From Archegozetes longisetosus (Eukaryota; Arthropoda; Arachnida; Sarcoptiformes; Trhypochthoniidae), in NCBI GenBank assembly GCA_018873245.2, contig JAEMBT020000004.1:5380573-5444572 (forward strand): a DNA stretch of 64,000 bases, written 5' to 3'. Under the pieces are notes generated by a model. It did no database searches and was not told the DNA's origin. It saw nothing but the letters and a program-made list of their open reading frames with translations. This document shows positions 47,891 to 59,552 of this stretch, piece by piece. The position numbers and the translations under genes were made by a program. How positions within the stretch are numbered: the stretch's first letter is position 1; each line of letters begins with the position of its first letter.

Positions 47891-50800
47891 CTCATGTCTA
47901 ACTTAATGGCATTCTGAACAAATGCAAATCTATCTGAACTACCATTTATAGCCTCTGGGTCTGAGCGTTCGGTGTGTTTTGGCTGAGCATACAGTCTTGA
48001 AGTTTGGTTTAAAGAAGAGAAGAAGAGGGGATAAAGTTTAGTGCTTTTGTAACTCACTATTTCATTTGCTAGTATTTCTCCAACTTCAGTAATATTGCAA
48101 TTTTGAAGCCATACAAATAAGAGCTTAATTCATTGCATTCTAGTGTGAGTTAAGCCGCAAAAAATCTAAATTTAAACTCTTTTAGTGCTGAGCATTCATC
48201 ACGAAATTACATGCTTTAAATTAAGATGTCAACAACGAAATAAGCAGAATTAAAGTCTGTCAAAATCTGATTCACTAAATCAATGGCAATTTAATTATTT
48301 GAATTGCTCTCACAAAAAATTGTTCGATAATAAACATGTGCAGTAAATGACGCGAAACACTCGCTCCGATAATAATCATGTAACTCATCAACGCTTCCGT
48401 TTGTCTGTTTGATTCCGATTTTGTAATCATTATAATTATCTCAGTTATAAATTTAGTTTAATGATTGATTCATTTTGGAAATTGCACCATACGATTACAA
48501 ATCCACTTAAGTTGAACTCTTTCTGATTAAAATGTAGTCTTGATTTTTCAAATTTATGAATACTTCCTAACTTTTGGAAATTGATTAGAAAAAATTGCTG
48601 ATAAATAAGTTTATTATGAAAGATAAACTATTGCTGTGTAATGAACAGGAAATTTTTCAAAAAGTTATAAGGAGTGGAAGAGAGACTAGTTTTTATCATT
48701 CTATTATATTTTGAAATATAACTAAATTATAGCAATAAATCAAATCATATGTAAAAAGTTTTCTTTTTTACTCTAACCAACAATTGGAAAAATAAACAAC
48801 TTTATTCGATTGTCAGCTAAAAAGAGGGTTCAGCGCCACAGGACCACAAAATCATACGTTAGGAATATGATTATCATCACAAATCAATAGCCAACAATGA
48901 AGAAGGAAATTAGTTTCAGTTGCTTCTGAATGTTGATTAACTTATGAGTTTGAGTGCTATCAGCAATATGCATATACAATATTACTTCACTTTTGTTCGT
49001 GCAATTCATTTGCCGCTAGATCTGCTAATCTTCAGCTAACTAAGTTTTCAATTAATCTAACTAAAATTTCTTTTAGGATTTATTGAACTAATTTCAAAAT
49101 TTGAAAACTATGAATAGCAAAACATATTATCAATCAGTATATTGTTATATCGAAGCTCAAAATAGAAAGATTAAAATTAATTGAGGGAAAATTCGTGCTG
49201 TGATAGGAAATAATAATTAGTTAAGTTTATTTATAGCTGAAATGATAACCCAAAGCCGTGGGTTATGTAAAAATCAATCGGACTTTATATTTCTAGCATT
49301 TGAATTATTGGGTTTAATTTCTAAATTATTTAGTTTAAGATAAATTATGATGAAAAAGAGTATAAAAACTGATAATTTAGTGATAATTTAATTGAATTGT
49401 GCTGCAAAAAATAAATTTGAGCTTTGAAGTTAATCAAGTTTACATAATTTAAATAACAAAATTGCAGTTAATACATCGATTATAGGCAATCAAATTTGAT
49501 ACTTTGTCAAACACAAAGTATAGCATATGCGTTAAATCCGAACTAATTTAACTAATTATTGTTGCTCAAAATTCATCTTCAAGTAAATATATTTTAGTCT
49601 TTGATCTGTGACGTTCCCTCAAATTATTGCGTAAAGCTTGCTTATTTTTACTAATACCAACTTTACTTTTTAGCAGTAAATAAGTTGAGTTAGAGCTGCG
49701 TAACCAAACATAGCATCACGTTCTACAACAATATAAGTCTATATCATAGTAAAACCGTGTTATGTTTGTATAAGAACATCTCTCTCTAACAATAAGATTG
49801 TATGCCTGCTAACTTTCTATAGTATTACATGTGTGCAGTTGAGTGAAAGCAGTCCGCATGAAAACGACGACCATGTCTATTGTTGCAAAACTAGGAGCAC
49901 GCATGCATATTTTTAAAGATGTAAAAAATATTTGTTTTCAAACAAATCTGTGTTCCAGATGATTAGCTGAGTTGCTAACAATTATTAATTTGACAAGTTG
50001 TGTATTAGTATTTGCGGTTTGTTATTCTTTTAAGTTTATTTGGCAGGTTTCTTACAAAACATATTAGCACTCATTTGTAGTTTAAAAATTTCGCGTGATT
50101 TCAAAACATTAATCAATTATGTCTGATATGAAAATCAGGAATGAGTTCCAGTTGTGGTACTATCCATATTAGTTATCTCGCTTTTGGGAGACGAACAGCA
50201 CTTTTTACTCCACTATATCTCGAATGTATTCAAATCCATCATTCCCAATGCCCTTGGCAACTATTTTCAAATAATTCCAATATTAAATGAATTAATGCTT
50301 TTTGTCAACTTGTTAGAGATTTAGCAAACGATAAAATCAACCAAGTCTTTTAGTAATTTAAGTTAAAGCATAACACCAGTTTAAAATACTATTTGATCAT
50401 TTTCTTAGAAATTAGCTTTTGAGAAATCGAGCCCTAAACACAAGTATAACTATTCAAACAGTCAATCTACTGAAAGATGCAACCTATTGGACGGATCTAA
50501 ATCTAATGAAAAAATTATTTGCATTGCAGCTCAACCATTTCAGTATCTCTTTACACAATTACTGAATGTCTGTCTTTTAATTAACCTAAATTCCATCAGA
50601 AGTCCTAAACATATCCTATAAATTAATTGCTAACAAACATGTAAACTATAATATGATTGAACTTATATAAATGGAATCACTTTTGCAGCGATTAAAATCA
50701 ATTTGGAAATTTTGTTTTATGTATAATTGATTAAATTACTGAAACAATTTATTAAGGCTATCCATCTTTCTCCAGATATGGATCAGACAGGATTCCTAGA

Positions 50801-52335
50801 ACTGTATTTTAATGAGTTTTATTTTTGCAGATGCTCAAAAGTTTTGCAATTCAATGATATAATTTAGTAAATTTGACAATTTATTACACGACCAAATGAT
50901 TGAACATAAGAAATATTAGAAATGGTGGTAATGCTAAAAGATTTAAAATATATAATTATAGGATAAAAGGCTGTAGACATCCTAAATAAAGAAAGAGGAA
51001 CTTCAACCCACTTCAACAGATTAACTAATTTGGCGGCATATGAACGGAAAAGAAACTTTACTTATTTTATGCACTATTTTCGCATTTGCTATACATTTGA
51101 AGTAAATAACTTTTATTAAGACGAATTGCGTCTATTAATGCGGTTTTTAGTCTTTCATATGGTTCTTCTCTCATTTGCTACTGATTCAAGAATCTAACAT
51201 TGAAGTCAGCATTACATTACATGAATGGTTGGCCTTCAAAAAGGCAATTTTCAAATTAACTATTTTACAATTGGCCCAAACAAGTGTTCATTACTGCTTT
51301 GTCACGGTCTTCAGATTAGACTATTCACCGCAAACAGTATAACAAACATCTTCAGCATTCGCTACCAGTGATGAGTCGATCAGAAGTAGACGTAAACTTG
51401 AATTGCTTTTAAACTACGTATCACGAAAACTGGTCAATTTGATCTTTGATGATTCTATTTATGTTATTGTCATGATTGCAGTCATCTCTACATTCATTGA
51501 TGGAACAACTAAATGATTGACTTCAATACAACAAATTGCTTTATGTCAATGTTATTCTTAACCAAACTAACACTTATTTTGAGATAATTTAAAGAAACTT
51601 TAAGTGCGGTTTAGGAAGACTTTATTTGAATAGGTTAAGGTATAATTTTTCAAGAATGATAAACATACGAGTTAGTAGTTATTATATTTCTTTTATGTGT
51701 TGCTTAATTAATTCTATTTTATAATATGTTTCCAAAATGGTTTCAAATTTCTCAATAACTCAATACACATTGAGACTAAAAATCTGTGGAAAAACAAATT
51801 ACATCTTTACATCTTTTCCAATTACTTCAGAGTTTTGCTTATAATCGTAAGTAGTTTGTATTTGAAGCAAATTTCTTTTTTTGTCGGAATTTAACCATTG
51901 AGGCAAAAGTAGATCTCAATCATCATCAAAATAAAAGTGGCAATTTTGAAGATATGAGTGGCAACTCTGAAGAGGGATAGGATGAGGACATGTTGGCGCT
52001 TCCGTGGCACGGATCAGTTGCAGTTTTTCATGCCAAACAAACATTTCAAGAGTAATAATTTGGAAACTAAATGAAATATTTTGAGCTGAGAAAAAAATTC
52101 TAGAAACAAAATGTCAAAATTGTCTCGGATTCAGATTACATTTACAGTTATTTTAGTTATGATACACTCTAACACGTGTGTCTATTTCCAGCTAATTAGT
52201 GACGCTCTTTTATCCCATCACACACTTAATCTTAACATCTGGTTCCTCTTTCAGAGAGACTAGATGTCATTCTCGTTTTCGATAGTCCTAAACTTCTCTA
52301 ATCCAGCCATTTTCTCAACTCACTTGACCCATAAT

Positions 52336-52368
52336 AGGTCACCGAATCAGTGACCTCATAGGTGACCT
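52336..52368. promoter_or_regulatory. Cluster of nuclear-receptor half-sites
   Basis: AGGTCA (52336-52341), TGACCT (52351-52356) and AGGTGACCT (52360-52368) occur within 33 bp, with TTGACC at 52324-52329 just before. AGGTCA/TGACCT is the standard nuclear receptor half-site. Function is inferred only from motif density. Confidence 0.3.
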
Positions 52369-55300
52369 CTCAATCAACTTAAAACAAACTCTGAGGGCTC
52401 TGATTTAGACTTTAAAAAAGCAAACAAACTAGTCTTGAATGACAATTAAAGTCATATCGGAGTATTGAAATAATTTTTTGCGAAAACCATTTATTTATGG
52501 ATTAGAAGAAATATATTTAATAATATTTATACTTGTCATCGAAATGCAGGGGAACGAGAAAGTTATCTTAGTTTAAATCATTGGAAAGTCAGTCGAAAAA
52601 TTCCAGCAACAACGAGAATCATTAATCAAACATGATCTTCAGGTTAGAATCAAACATACTATGAGTTATGATTTATTGCTCGCCATTGCTTTATATGGAA
52701 GATGTCCCGATGCTCATAATTTAACTCAGCTACAAGTTTAGAGTTAAACACACTCGCTCTCAACTTTGTCTTCTTTTCCTAACTTTAAGCCTGTAATAGC
52801 AAGTAATATCCCATTTCACGACTCTAACTATTTTCAAGTTATCATTCCAAACGTTAACTTCAACTTTTTTTTCTTCGGGTTCTTATTCTACAAGTTAAAC
52901 AACTAATCAAATTATTCATCATTACCTGAAAACAAATTAATGCTTTTTGCAACAATAGAACGATTCAATGATGACTTTTAGGCTATATGTAAATGGTTTT
53001 AAAGCGAAGATTGGGCGACATGGGGCTTGTCATTTGTAGAGTAAAAGACAACTCTTAATGTACACCATATTATAGACCAGATTTAGCGATGAATATATAA
53101 ATTGGTCTTATCTCTCGGCATGTCGTCGTCAAGAATTAGTCCGCCTAATTAACTCTTTGGTTACGGACTATGAGAGTCCCATTTGAGGATAATAGAGATG
53201 AAGCGAAAAATGATTAAAGTGAAAGGATATACGCTCTAATGTTAAACAGATAGAGAAAACTGACTACCAAATATCAATTTGACGACTAAGCCTTAAGGGC
53301 TTTCTTAATGTTGTCATTTGGATCAATGGATACTTGCGCTTCGTTGCAATTCATTTGAACGGCTAAATATTTGCCAATCTATCTCCTAAACTTATCCTTA
53401 TCACCTCTAGACATCTCCGATCTTATTTCTCAACTATTCAAACCCATCTTAAGCCTGACTTCGCTAAGATCATACGTTAGCTTTTTTATGCTTTATTCTC
53501 ATCATCGAAAAGTTTGCGCACTGTAGCTTAAGCTCTATTTTAAATTATGATTAACGATTATACTAACATTTTGGTGGTATTTTCACTCAAATTCATTCTT
53601 TGATTAATATTTATGACAATTTTTTGCCAATTTGATGGCTTGCCATTCATTCAATCATTAGCTAACTATTATTAATAATATCTATTTAGATAAATAATTA
53701 GCGCTTTCTTTCAAATTCAAAATCGATTTGCAGTCTTATTTCGAGTTGAACCAATTCTGAAAATCTCGTTAAAAAGTGTAAATCATAGTCGAAAACATTT
53801 ATTTAAGTTTAATTAGTTTTTTGAGCTAGTGTTCAATAAAAATTGTTATGAATTAGGCTCACAATCAATTTGTTTTGTTTTGAAAAATTGAAACCAAAAG
53901 CAATTAAAGCGAAAAATTCTCACACTATTCCAGTAAAAACTATAGTTGTGTAGATAAGAAATTCATGTTTACTTCAATTAGACTTGACAAAATTCCTATA
54001 GAAATGATTAATAAAAATTTGGTGGCCGGATATGATTAAATTCAATTTTGATACTAAGTGTCAAAAAAATCAAAGTGGAATACAGTAGTTGAACAATAAT
54101 AGAAGAGAAATAAGTTTATGAGTAGTTTTAATTGAAACTGTTTCAGTTTGTCAGAACCAATTAATTTTTATGACATTGTACTGTAAGCACAACCAGTTCT
54201 TTAGCGCACTTTATCTATAATTTTTTTATTATGGACAGCATTACTCATTCATTAGTTCTGTTTTCCGTGAGAAGTCTTAAACTTATTTATTTTCTGTATT
54301 TTTTAATACTAAGTGTTTAGTACTTAACCACAAATATATTTTGATTAATGGACACTGACCTGAATTAGTGAAGCATCACTACTATAAGAATTACCGCCAA
54401 TTTCGGCCTAAGGCTACACTAAATCGTAATGAAATGCCTTTACAGTTGTTCTGCTCGTTGTTTTAAACTGAAACCTTTTAATGATAATTACAACTAAATT
54501 TCTCCACATTTTTCTACTCTTTGTTTCTCTTAGTTGAACATAAATCACGATCAAAATGGCACGACTTATAGCTATCTTTTATTATTCCGATTTATATCCT
54601 AAACATTCAAACCTGTCCTTAAACTGAAGCATAAAAATTAACTTATTCTCAAATTTCTGCTTTACTTCTCTAAAGCTTCATAAATATTCTTCAAGTCTTC
54701 TTAATCGAGATATGATTTGATTTGATTAATTGTTTTTAAAATTTCATTTTAGAAAAGTCTTCAAAACTTTTCTGAAACTAAATTGTTTTCAGGGAAAACT
54801 TTGTTTTGGGCATTTAACTTATAATTGAGTTCAGATTCAATTTGATTGTTATACTTGCACTTAGATAATTGCAAAACAACAGATTAACCTTCAAATAAAC
54901 TGAAAAATATCTTGTTTATTAACCGTTTGCTGTCTAAGTGTTTTACAACTTTCTAAATTACGAATCAGTTATACATATTCTTAAAAAAATACTGAAAACT
55001 TGAGAGGAAGCAGAAAAATCGCAATTAAACATAATTTATTCAGTAGTTAATTGAGATGGTCAAAACTGAGTCCTACTTTGATTGGTCTCCACATATATGT
55101 TAACAAAATGTTCAAAGATAATTGCTACTAAGAACTTTGACAAAAATTTCAAATGGTCCAACATTTTCTTATTTTAAACTTTAATCTTTCAGATTCTTGA
55201 GGATTACGAATAAAGAAATTAATTTATCATAACCCATAAGACGTCAAGTTTAGTTGGCTTTTCTTCGAATGTGAACTATAGTGAAGAAAAGTTTAATGTT

Positions 55301-55568
55301 GTTAACACTTTTAAAGCAGTTGCAATTCAAAATCTAGTGCGACATCTATTGCAACAAATACTAGTGAATGGTTATAAATGACGTCACCTATTATTTCGTC
55401 ATTACTTAGATGTTATTTATTTACGTTTGTCTTTTATTCAAAACTAAATCAATTCCATTTAATTCATATTTGTCATCATTTTATACCTCATCTATAAATT
55501 GATATATTTGTCAACAATTGAGTCAAATATTTAATATTATATAGATTTTAAGCAAAATAATTATTAAA

Positions 55569-56351
55569 ATGTCTGAAGACCTCAATGAAAACGGAGTGAA
55601 CCAAAATTTGGAAAGTAGTTCAAATCATTTCAAACTAAATAACGATTTGATTAACGAAACAAATAATTTAAATATTAACGATCCAAACGAAGATTTAAGT
55701 GATTACGAGTCATGTGGAGAAGCCGTTAGTGAGCCAATAGGTGAAAATGACATTGCAACTGATGACGAGTTGGCCAGTCATTTGGAATCCGAGTTAAGTG
55801 AACAAGAGTTCAACTCAAGAAAGTTAGAGTCAATAGATTTAAAAACAGAAGGAAACAAACTATTCAAAGAAGGTCTCTACGAGCAAAGTGTCGATTTTTA
55901 TACTAAAGCATTGCGTTTGTGTCCAACCAAATACGCCCAAGAGAGAGCTGTCATGTATGGCAACCGATCGGCTGCTAGAATACATCTCAATCAAAAAGAC
56001 GATGCAATTCAAGACTGCAATAAAGCTATTCAATTAAATCCCAATTATGTGAAAGCTTTGTTAAGAAGAGCACAACTCTATAGAGATAATAAAGAAAAAT
56101 TAGACGAATCCCTCGCCGATTATAACAGAGTTTTGGAGTTGGACCCAAAATGTAATGAAGCTATCGTCGCCTCTAATCAATTGAAGATTGAAATCAATGA
56201 AAGAAATGAAAAAATGAAAACTGAAATGTTGGCTAAACTGAAAGATTTAGGAAACTTAGTGCTAAGGCCTTTCGGTTTGTCGACCGATAACTTTAAGTTA
56301 ACACAAAATGCAGAGACCGGTGGATACTCTGTGAACTTTCAAAATAATTGA
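55569..56351 (+). CDS. TTC1: Tetratricopeptide repeat protein 1
   Basis: An intronless 260-codon gene. Residues 1-85 are acidic and low complexity (EDLSDYESCGEAVSEP). Three TPR motifs follow at about 88-205: LKTEGNKLFKEGLYEQSVDF, AVMYGNRSAARIHLNQKDDA and ALLRRAQLYRDNKEKLDESL. The C-terminal signature is LKDLGNLVLRPFGLSTDNFK and GGYSVNFQNN, which is distinctive for TTC1. The family acts as a small cytosolic co-chaperone adaptor binding Hsp90/Hsp70 and Ras/G-alpha partners. The start ATG is the first in frame and is preceded by AT-rich leader. The 3' neighbour PGM3 is convergent, with stop codons 125 bp apart. Confidence 0.95.
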   Translation: MSEDLNENGVNQNLESSSNHFKLNNDLINETNNLNINDPNEDLSDYESCGEAVSEPIGENDIATDDELASHLESELSEQEFNSRKLESIDLKTEGNKLFKEGLYEQSVDFYTKALRLCPTKYAQERAVMYGNRSAARIHLNQKDDAIQDCNKAIQLNPNYVKALLRRAQLYRDNKEKLDESLADYNRVLELDPKCNEAIVASNQLKIEINERNEKMKTEMLAKLKDLGNLVLRPFGLSTDNFKLTQNAETGGYSVNFQNN

Positions 56352-56396
56352 ATTGGTTGCAAATATAGTACTACATAATCCAATGTCATTAGCAAA

Positions 56397-56402
56397 AAAT
56401 AA
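56397..56402 (+). promoter_or_regulatory. Poly(A) signal of TTC1
   Basis: AATAAA 46 bp after the TTC1 stop codon, the first canonical signal downstream. Confidence 0.6.
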
Positions 56403-56476
56403 AATATTACTTCAATTTCTTTTTGTAATCAACTTTTAAAATTCAATAACAGGTTGTGATTCTATAAAAATAGACT

Positions 56477-59400
56477 TCATGTAAGTTTATTTCCGACTCC
56501 ATTCGCTAAGTCGAAGACCACATTTGCGACCTCTTTAGCCAATGAGTCAGCTTTTTCTTGAGTGGTTGATTCTGCATAAACGCGAACCACATCTTCAGTG
56601 CCCGATGGACGAACAAATGCACGTGATTTTGAGCCATAATTCTTAACAATCGAATCGATCTGTTCTTGTAATCCGACGGGTGTCAAGCACTTTCGTTCTG
56701 CATCTCCTGTTGTAATCACATTTCTATCTTTTACATTGACTTTTTGCAATCGATTTGGCAAATCAGTGTAAAGATTATCCCAATCCTCGATAGAATCTCC
56801 TCTGCTTCTTAAGATTGTTTCAACGACCAACATATCAGAAATAGCATCACCAACGGTCTGAAAGAAAAACATTATCTGTGAGCTTGACGTAAGGATTGAA
56901 AAAATAATAAAGACCTGATTTATTAAATCTATCAGAGTTAAGAGCTTGGTGGCGGCTTCGTTTGATGTTTTTTTGATTTTATCAATAGCCTGATCAGTGA
57001 AAGTACAGGTCCCGTGACCGTTGGCCTCGAAATAAACTCCAACATCGCACTGTTGCGCCCTAAAAGTTAATTTTTGATCAAGCAATAAAATTGATTTCTG
57101 AAAGTTTGATAAGTTCATTAATATTACTTATGGTGAAGATGCTTAACTCCGGTGGGCACGCAATACACTGGCAATTGTAGATTATCTTCAATATAATAAG
57201 TGGAGTTTCCGTTAGCATATGCTGTTTGAACAATAGATAACCCGATTTCTGGAAGTTTAGCTTCAGTCAACAACTGTTTCAAATAAGCAGCTAATAGTAC
57301 TGCAATTTTGTCGCCATCACACATATGAAACTTTCCATCCTTAGAGCTTTTATAATAATAGATAATTCGATCGGCGTCGCCGTCATATGACAGGTATCTT
57401 TTGCCATCTTCGAAGTTGAGGGATTTAGGCGGTTCTTGATTTACCTTAACGAAGTCTGCGCCACATTCGTGATTCAATATTCCATTTCCATCGTTAATAA
57501 TCGTGATATTTATCGAATTGCCCAAAAATTGCTGCATCTTTTTTAGCTTGATAGCTCCAACACCGTTGGCTCCATCCACAACAATAGATGGAATATAATT
57601 CTTATTAGGTATTTCCGCGCCATTCTCTCCATTCAGTTGAATAAATGCTTTCGATAACTTCTTATAGTAACCGACTTCTGATGGCTCTCCGTATGCATTA
57701 CCACTATTTTTGGAGAGAACGATATAATGCAATTGTGGTGTCGTCAGTAGTTCGAAATTTTCATATTTGCCATCACACGCAGCTATGCCATCAATGACAG
57801 CATTGGCCAACTTTTCACTACTGTTTCGCGTATCTCTTCCCAAATAAATGTTAGCCTCGAGCTTCATATCAATATTTTGGCTCTGAATTATCTCGTTAAC
57901 AGTTTGATAGAGTTCGTCATCTCTAATAATGATTAAACCTTACAGTTAATATTTTATGTGCTTTTCTAAGAATGAGTGCTTACTTCACATTTGCAATATT
58001 AGTAGCGATTGATTCCCACTTTGCTTCAAGCATTTCCCCTTTCGGATCAATTAATTTCAATCCATTATCTTCTTCTGGATTATGTGACGCCGTAATCATT
58101 ACCCCAATTGTTGCTATAGTAATGAAAGAATAATTGGTTTATAAGTGAGAAAAGCGATTAGGAGATGATTTTGTGATTTGAAGAGTTGGAAAAAGATTTG
58201 CGAAGGGTTCAATCTACAGCTTATTATAGTTATCGAAAGTTGCAAAACTTTAAAATTTGTTAACTGACGCTAAAAGTATGATTTTAAACCTGATCTCCCC
58301 TCACAAATATAGGGTTTACTTCCGATTGACCAACAAATGAAAGACCAAAAACCAAAAGCACAACAAGAAAAGCCCAACAAATAAAAGACCAACAATTAAA
58401 TGACCAACAAATAAATGCCCAACAAATCAAATCTCTTAATTTATCAAATAATTAAATAAACATCTGCTTTTAGATTATTGAACTAGTCACATTTATAAGA
58501 TGTTTTATAGATTTCAAAAAAGGGCCTTCAAATTTTGAATTTTCTGAAAACTTCTTATTAGTAATGCACTGATATTTACTCTTATTTTCCAATAATGCAA
58601 TTTTTTGTCTAATTTTGTCAGTAGAAAAAACATTACTTAAGCATTGCTTAAATGAACTGCTATTCAATAATAACCTTAGCATAAATTTGTTGGGCTTTTA
58701 TTTTTTGGTCTTATATTTGTTGGGCATTTATTTATTGGGCTTATTTTGTTGGGCTTTTAGTTTTTGGTCTTTTATTTATTGGTCAATCGGGAGGACACCC
58801 AAATATAGGCCTGTAATTACGATTGAACGACACAGAAATAGTGTGAATAAATGAATCATTAATCTCATGAATATCATTCATTCGATAAAGTCTCACTCTG
58901 TTGGACACATCACATCAAATATTATTGAGAAGTTAACATCATTTTTTGGACTCGACATAAAGCACATTTTGATGAGTATTGAGAGACTTGTTTTTTATAT
59001 TTGATAAGTTTGAAATTTGCTAAATTAGTTCAGCTATTATTCAAGTATATCTAATTGATTTAGTACTACAGTAATTGTCGGTTATGTTTTTGTCAGAGAA
59101 TAAAAGATAAGATTTTTTTGTTGCCTTAAGGTTTCTAATTTCAGTCATTAATGCATTATTTATAATATTTTTAGAAATTAGGTAAATTAAGCTAAATTTT
59201 CGAGTCATTCAAATGAGTTTCTATTTTAAGGCTAAACACTGGATATGATGTGAATATTAATAAAAGGCTTGACATTTAAGTGAAACATAATACCTCTAAC
59301 AGCTCTAGATCTTAATGCCGCTAAAATGCCCATTCGAAACATTATATGATCCAATTCAGTTGCTCTAAAATTGTACAATTATTGGAAAAAAATCAAAGCA

Positions 59401-59552
59401 ATAATCTTATTGAATAGTGTGATCAAATAGTTTATTGGGAACGATTTAGAGTCATAAAGTTCATACTTATCACGAAATCCTGCAGTTCCATAATTTATTA
59501 CTTTGTTGGTCTTCCGCAGATGCTTTGATAACAGTTCATTAAAGTTTTTCAT
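56477..59552 (-). CDS. PGM3: Phosphoacetylglucosamine mutase, complete (6 exons)
   Basis: Exons: 59467-59552, 59294-59364, 57984-58113, 57128-57922, 56915-57059 and 56477-56857. All borders are AG/GT, phases match, and the total is 535 residues (family about 540). It converts GlcNAc-6-phosphate to GlcNAc-1-phosphate in the cytosol, a step in UDP-GlcNAc and hence chitin and glycan synthesis. Visible signatures are YGTAGFR near the N-terminus, the active serine loop [13 protein letters not shown], the metal loop [24 protein letters not shown] and the phosphate-binding [14 protein letters not shown]. The chosen ATG gives [19 protein letters not shown]; a little more frame is open upstream. The last intron is only 57 bp, in frame and without a stop. 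The 1.2-kb third intron in genomic order contains a foldback repeat (listed). Confidence 0.96.
58304..58806. mobile_element. Foldback element with 15-bp tandem-repeat arms, in PGM3 intron
   Basis: The left arm (58328-58431) is seven tandem units of about 15 bp, consensus GACCAACAAATAAAA with GCCCAACAAATAAAA variants. The right arm (58687-58784) is the same array inverted (TTTTATTTGTTGGGC, TTTTATTTATTGGTC). Outside the arrays both ends carry an inverted CCGATTGACC preceded by ATAxxGGGTxxxCCT. About 255 bp of AT-rich DNA separates the arms. No coding capacity. Confidence 0.8.

Larger units (their letters stand above)
42486..55568. other. 13-kb gene desert upstream of Msx
   Basis: No exon could be supported on either strand. 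Apart from one microsatellite, no transposon with recognisable ends was seen, in contrast to 8-26 kb. The freedom from insertions and the position upstream of Msx suggest retained regulatory DNA; this is inference. Confidence 0.5.

Noticed and set aside
47818..48057. Open frame ending in Arg-Glu repeats
   Set aside because: It reads the CT microsatellite on the opposite strand, and the rest has no coding character.
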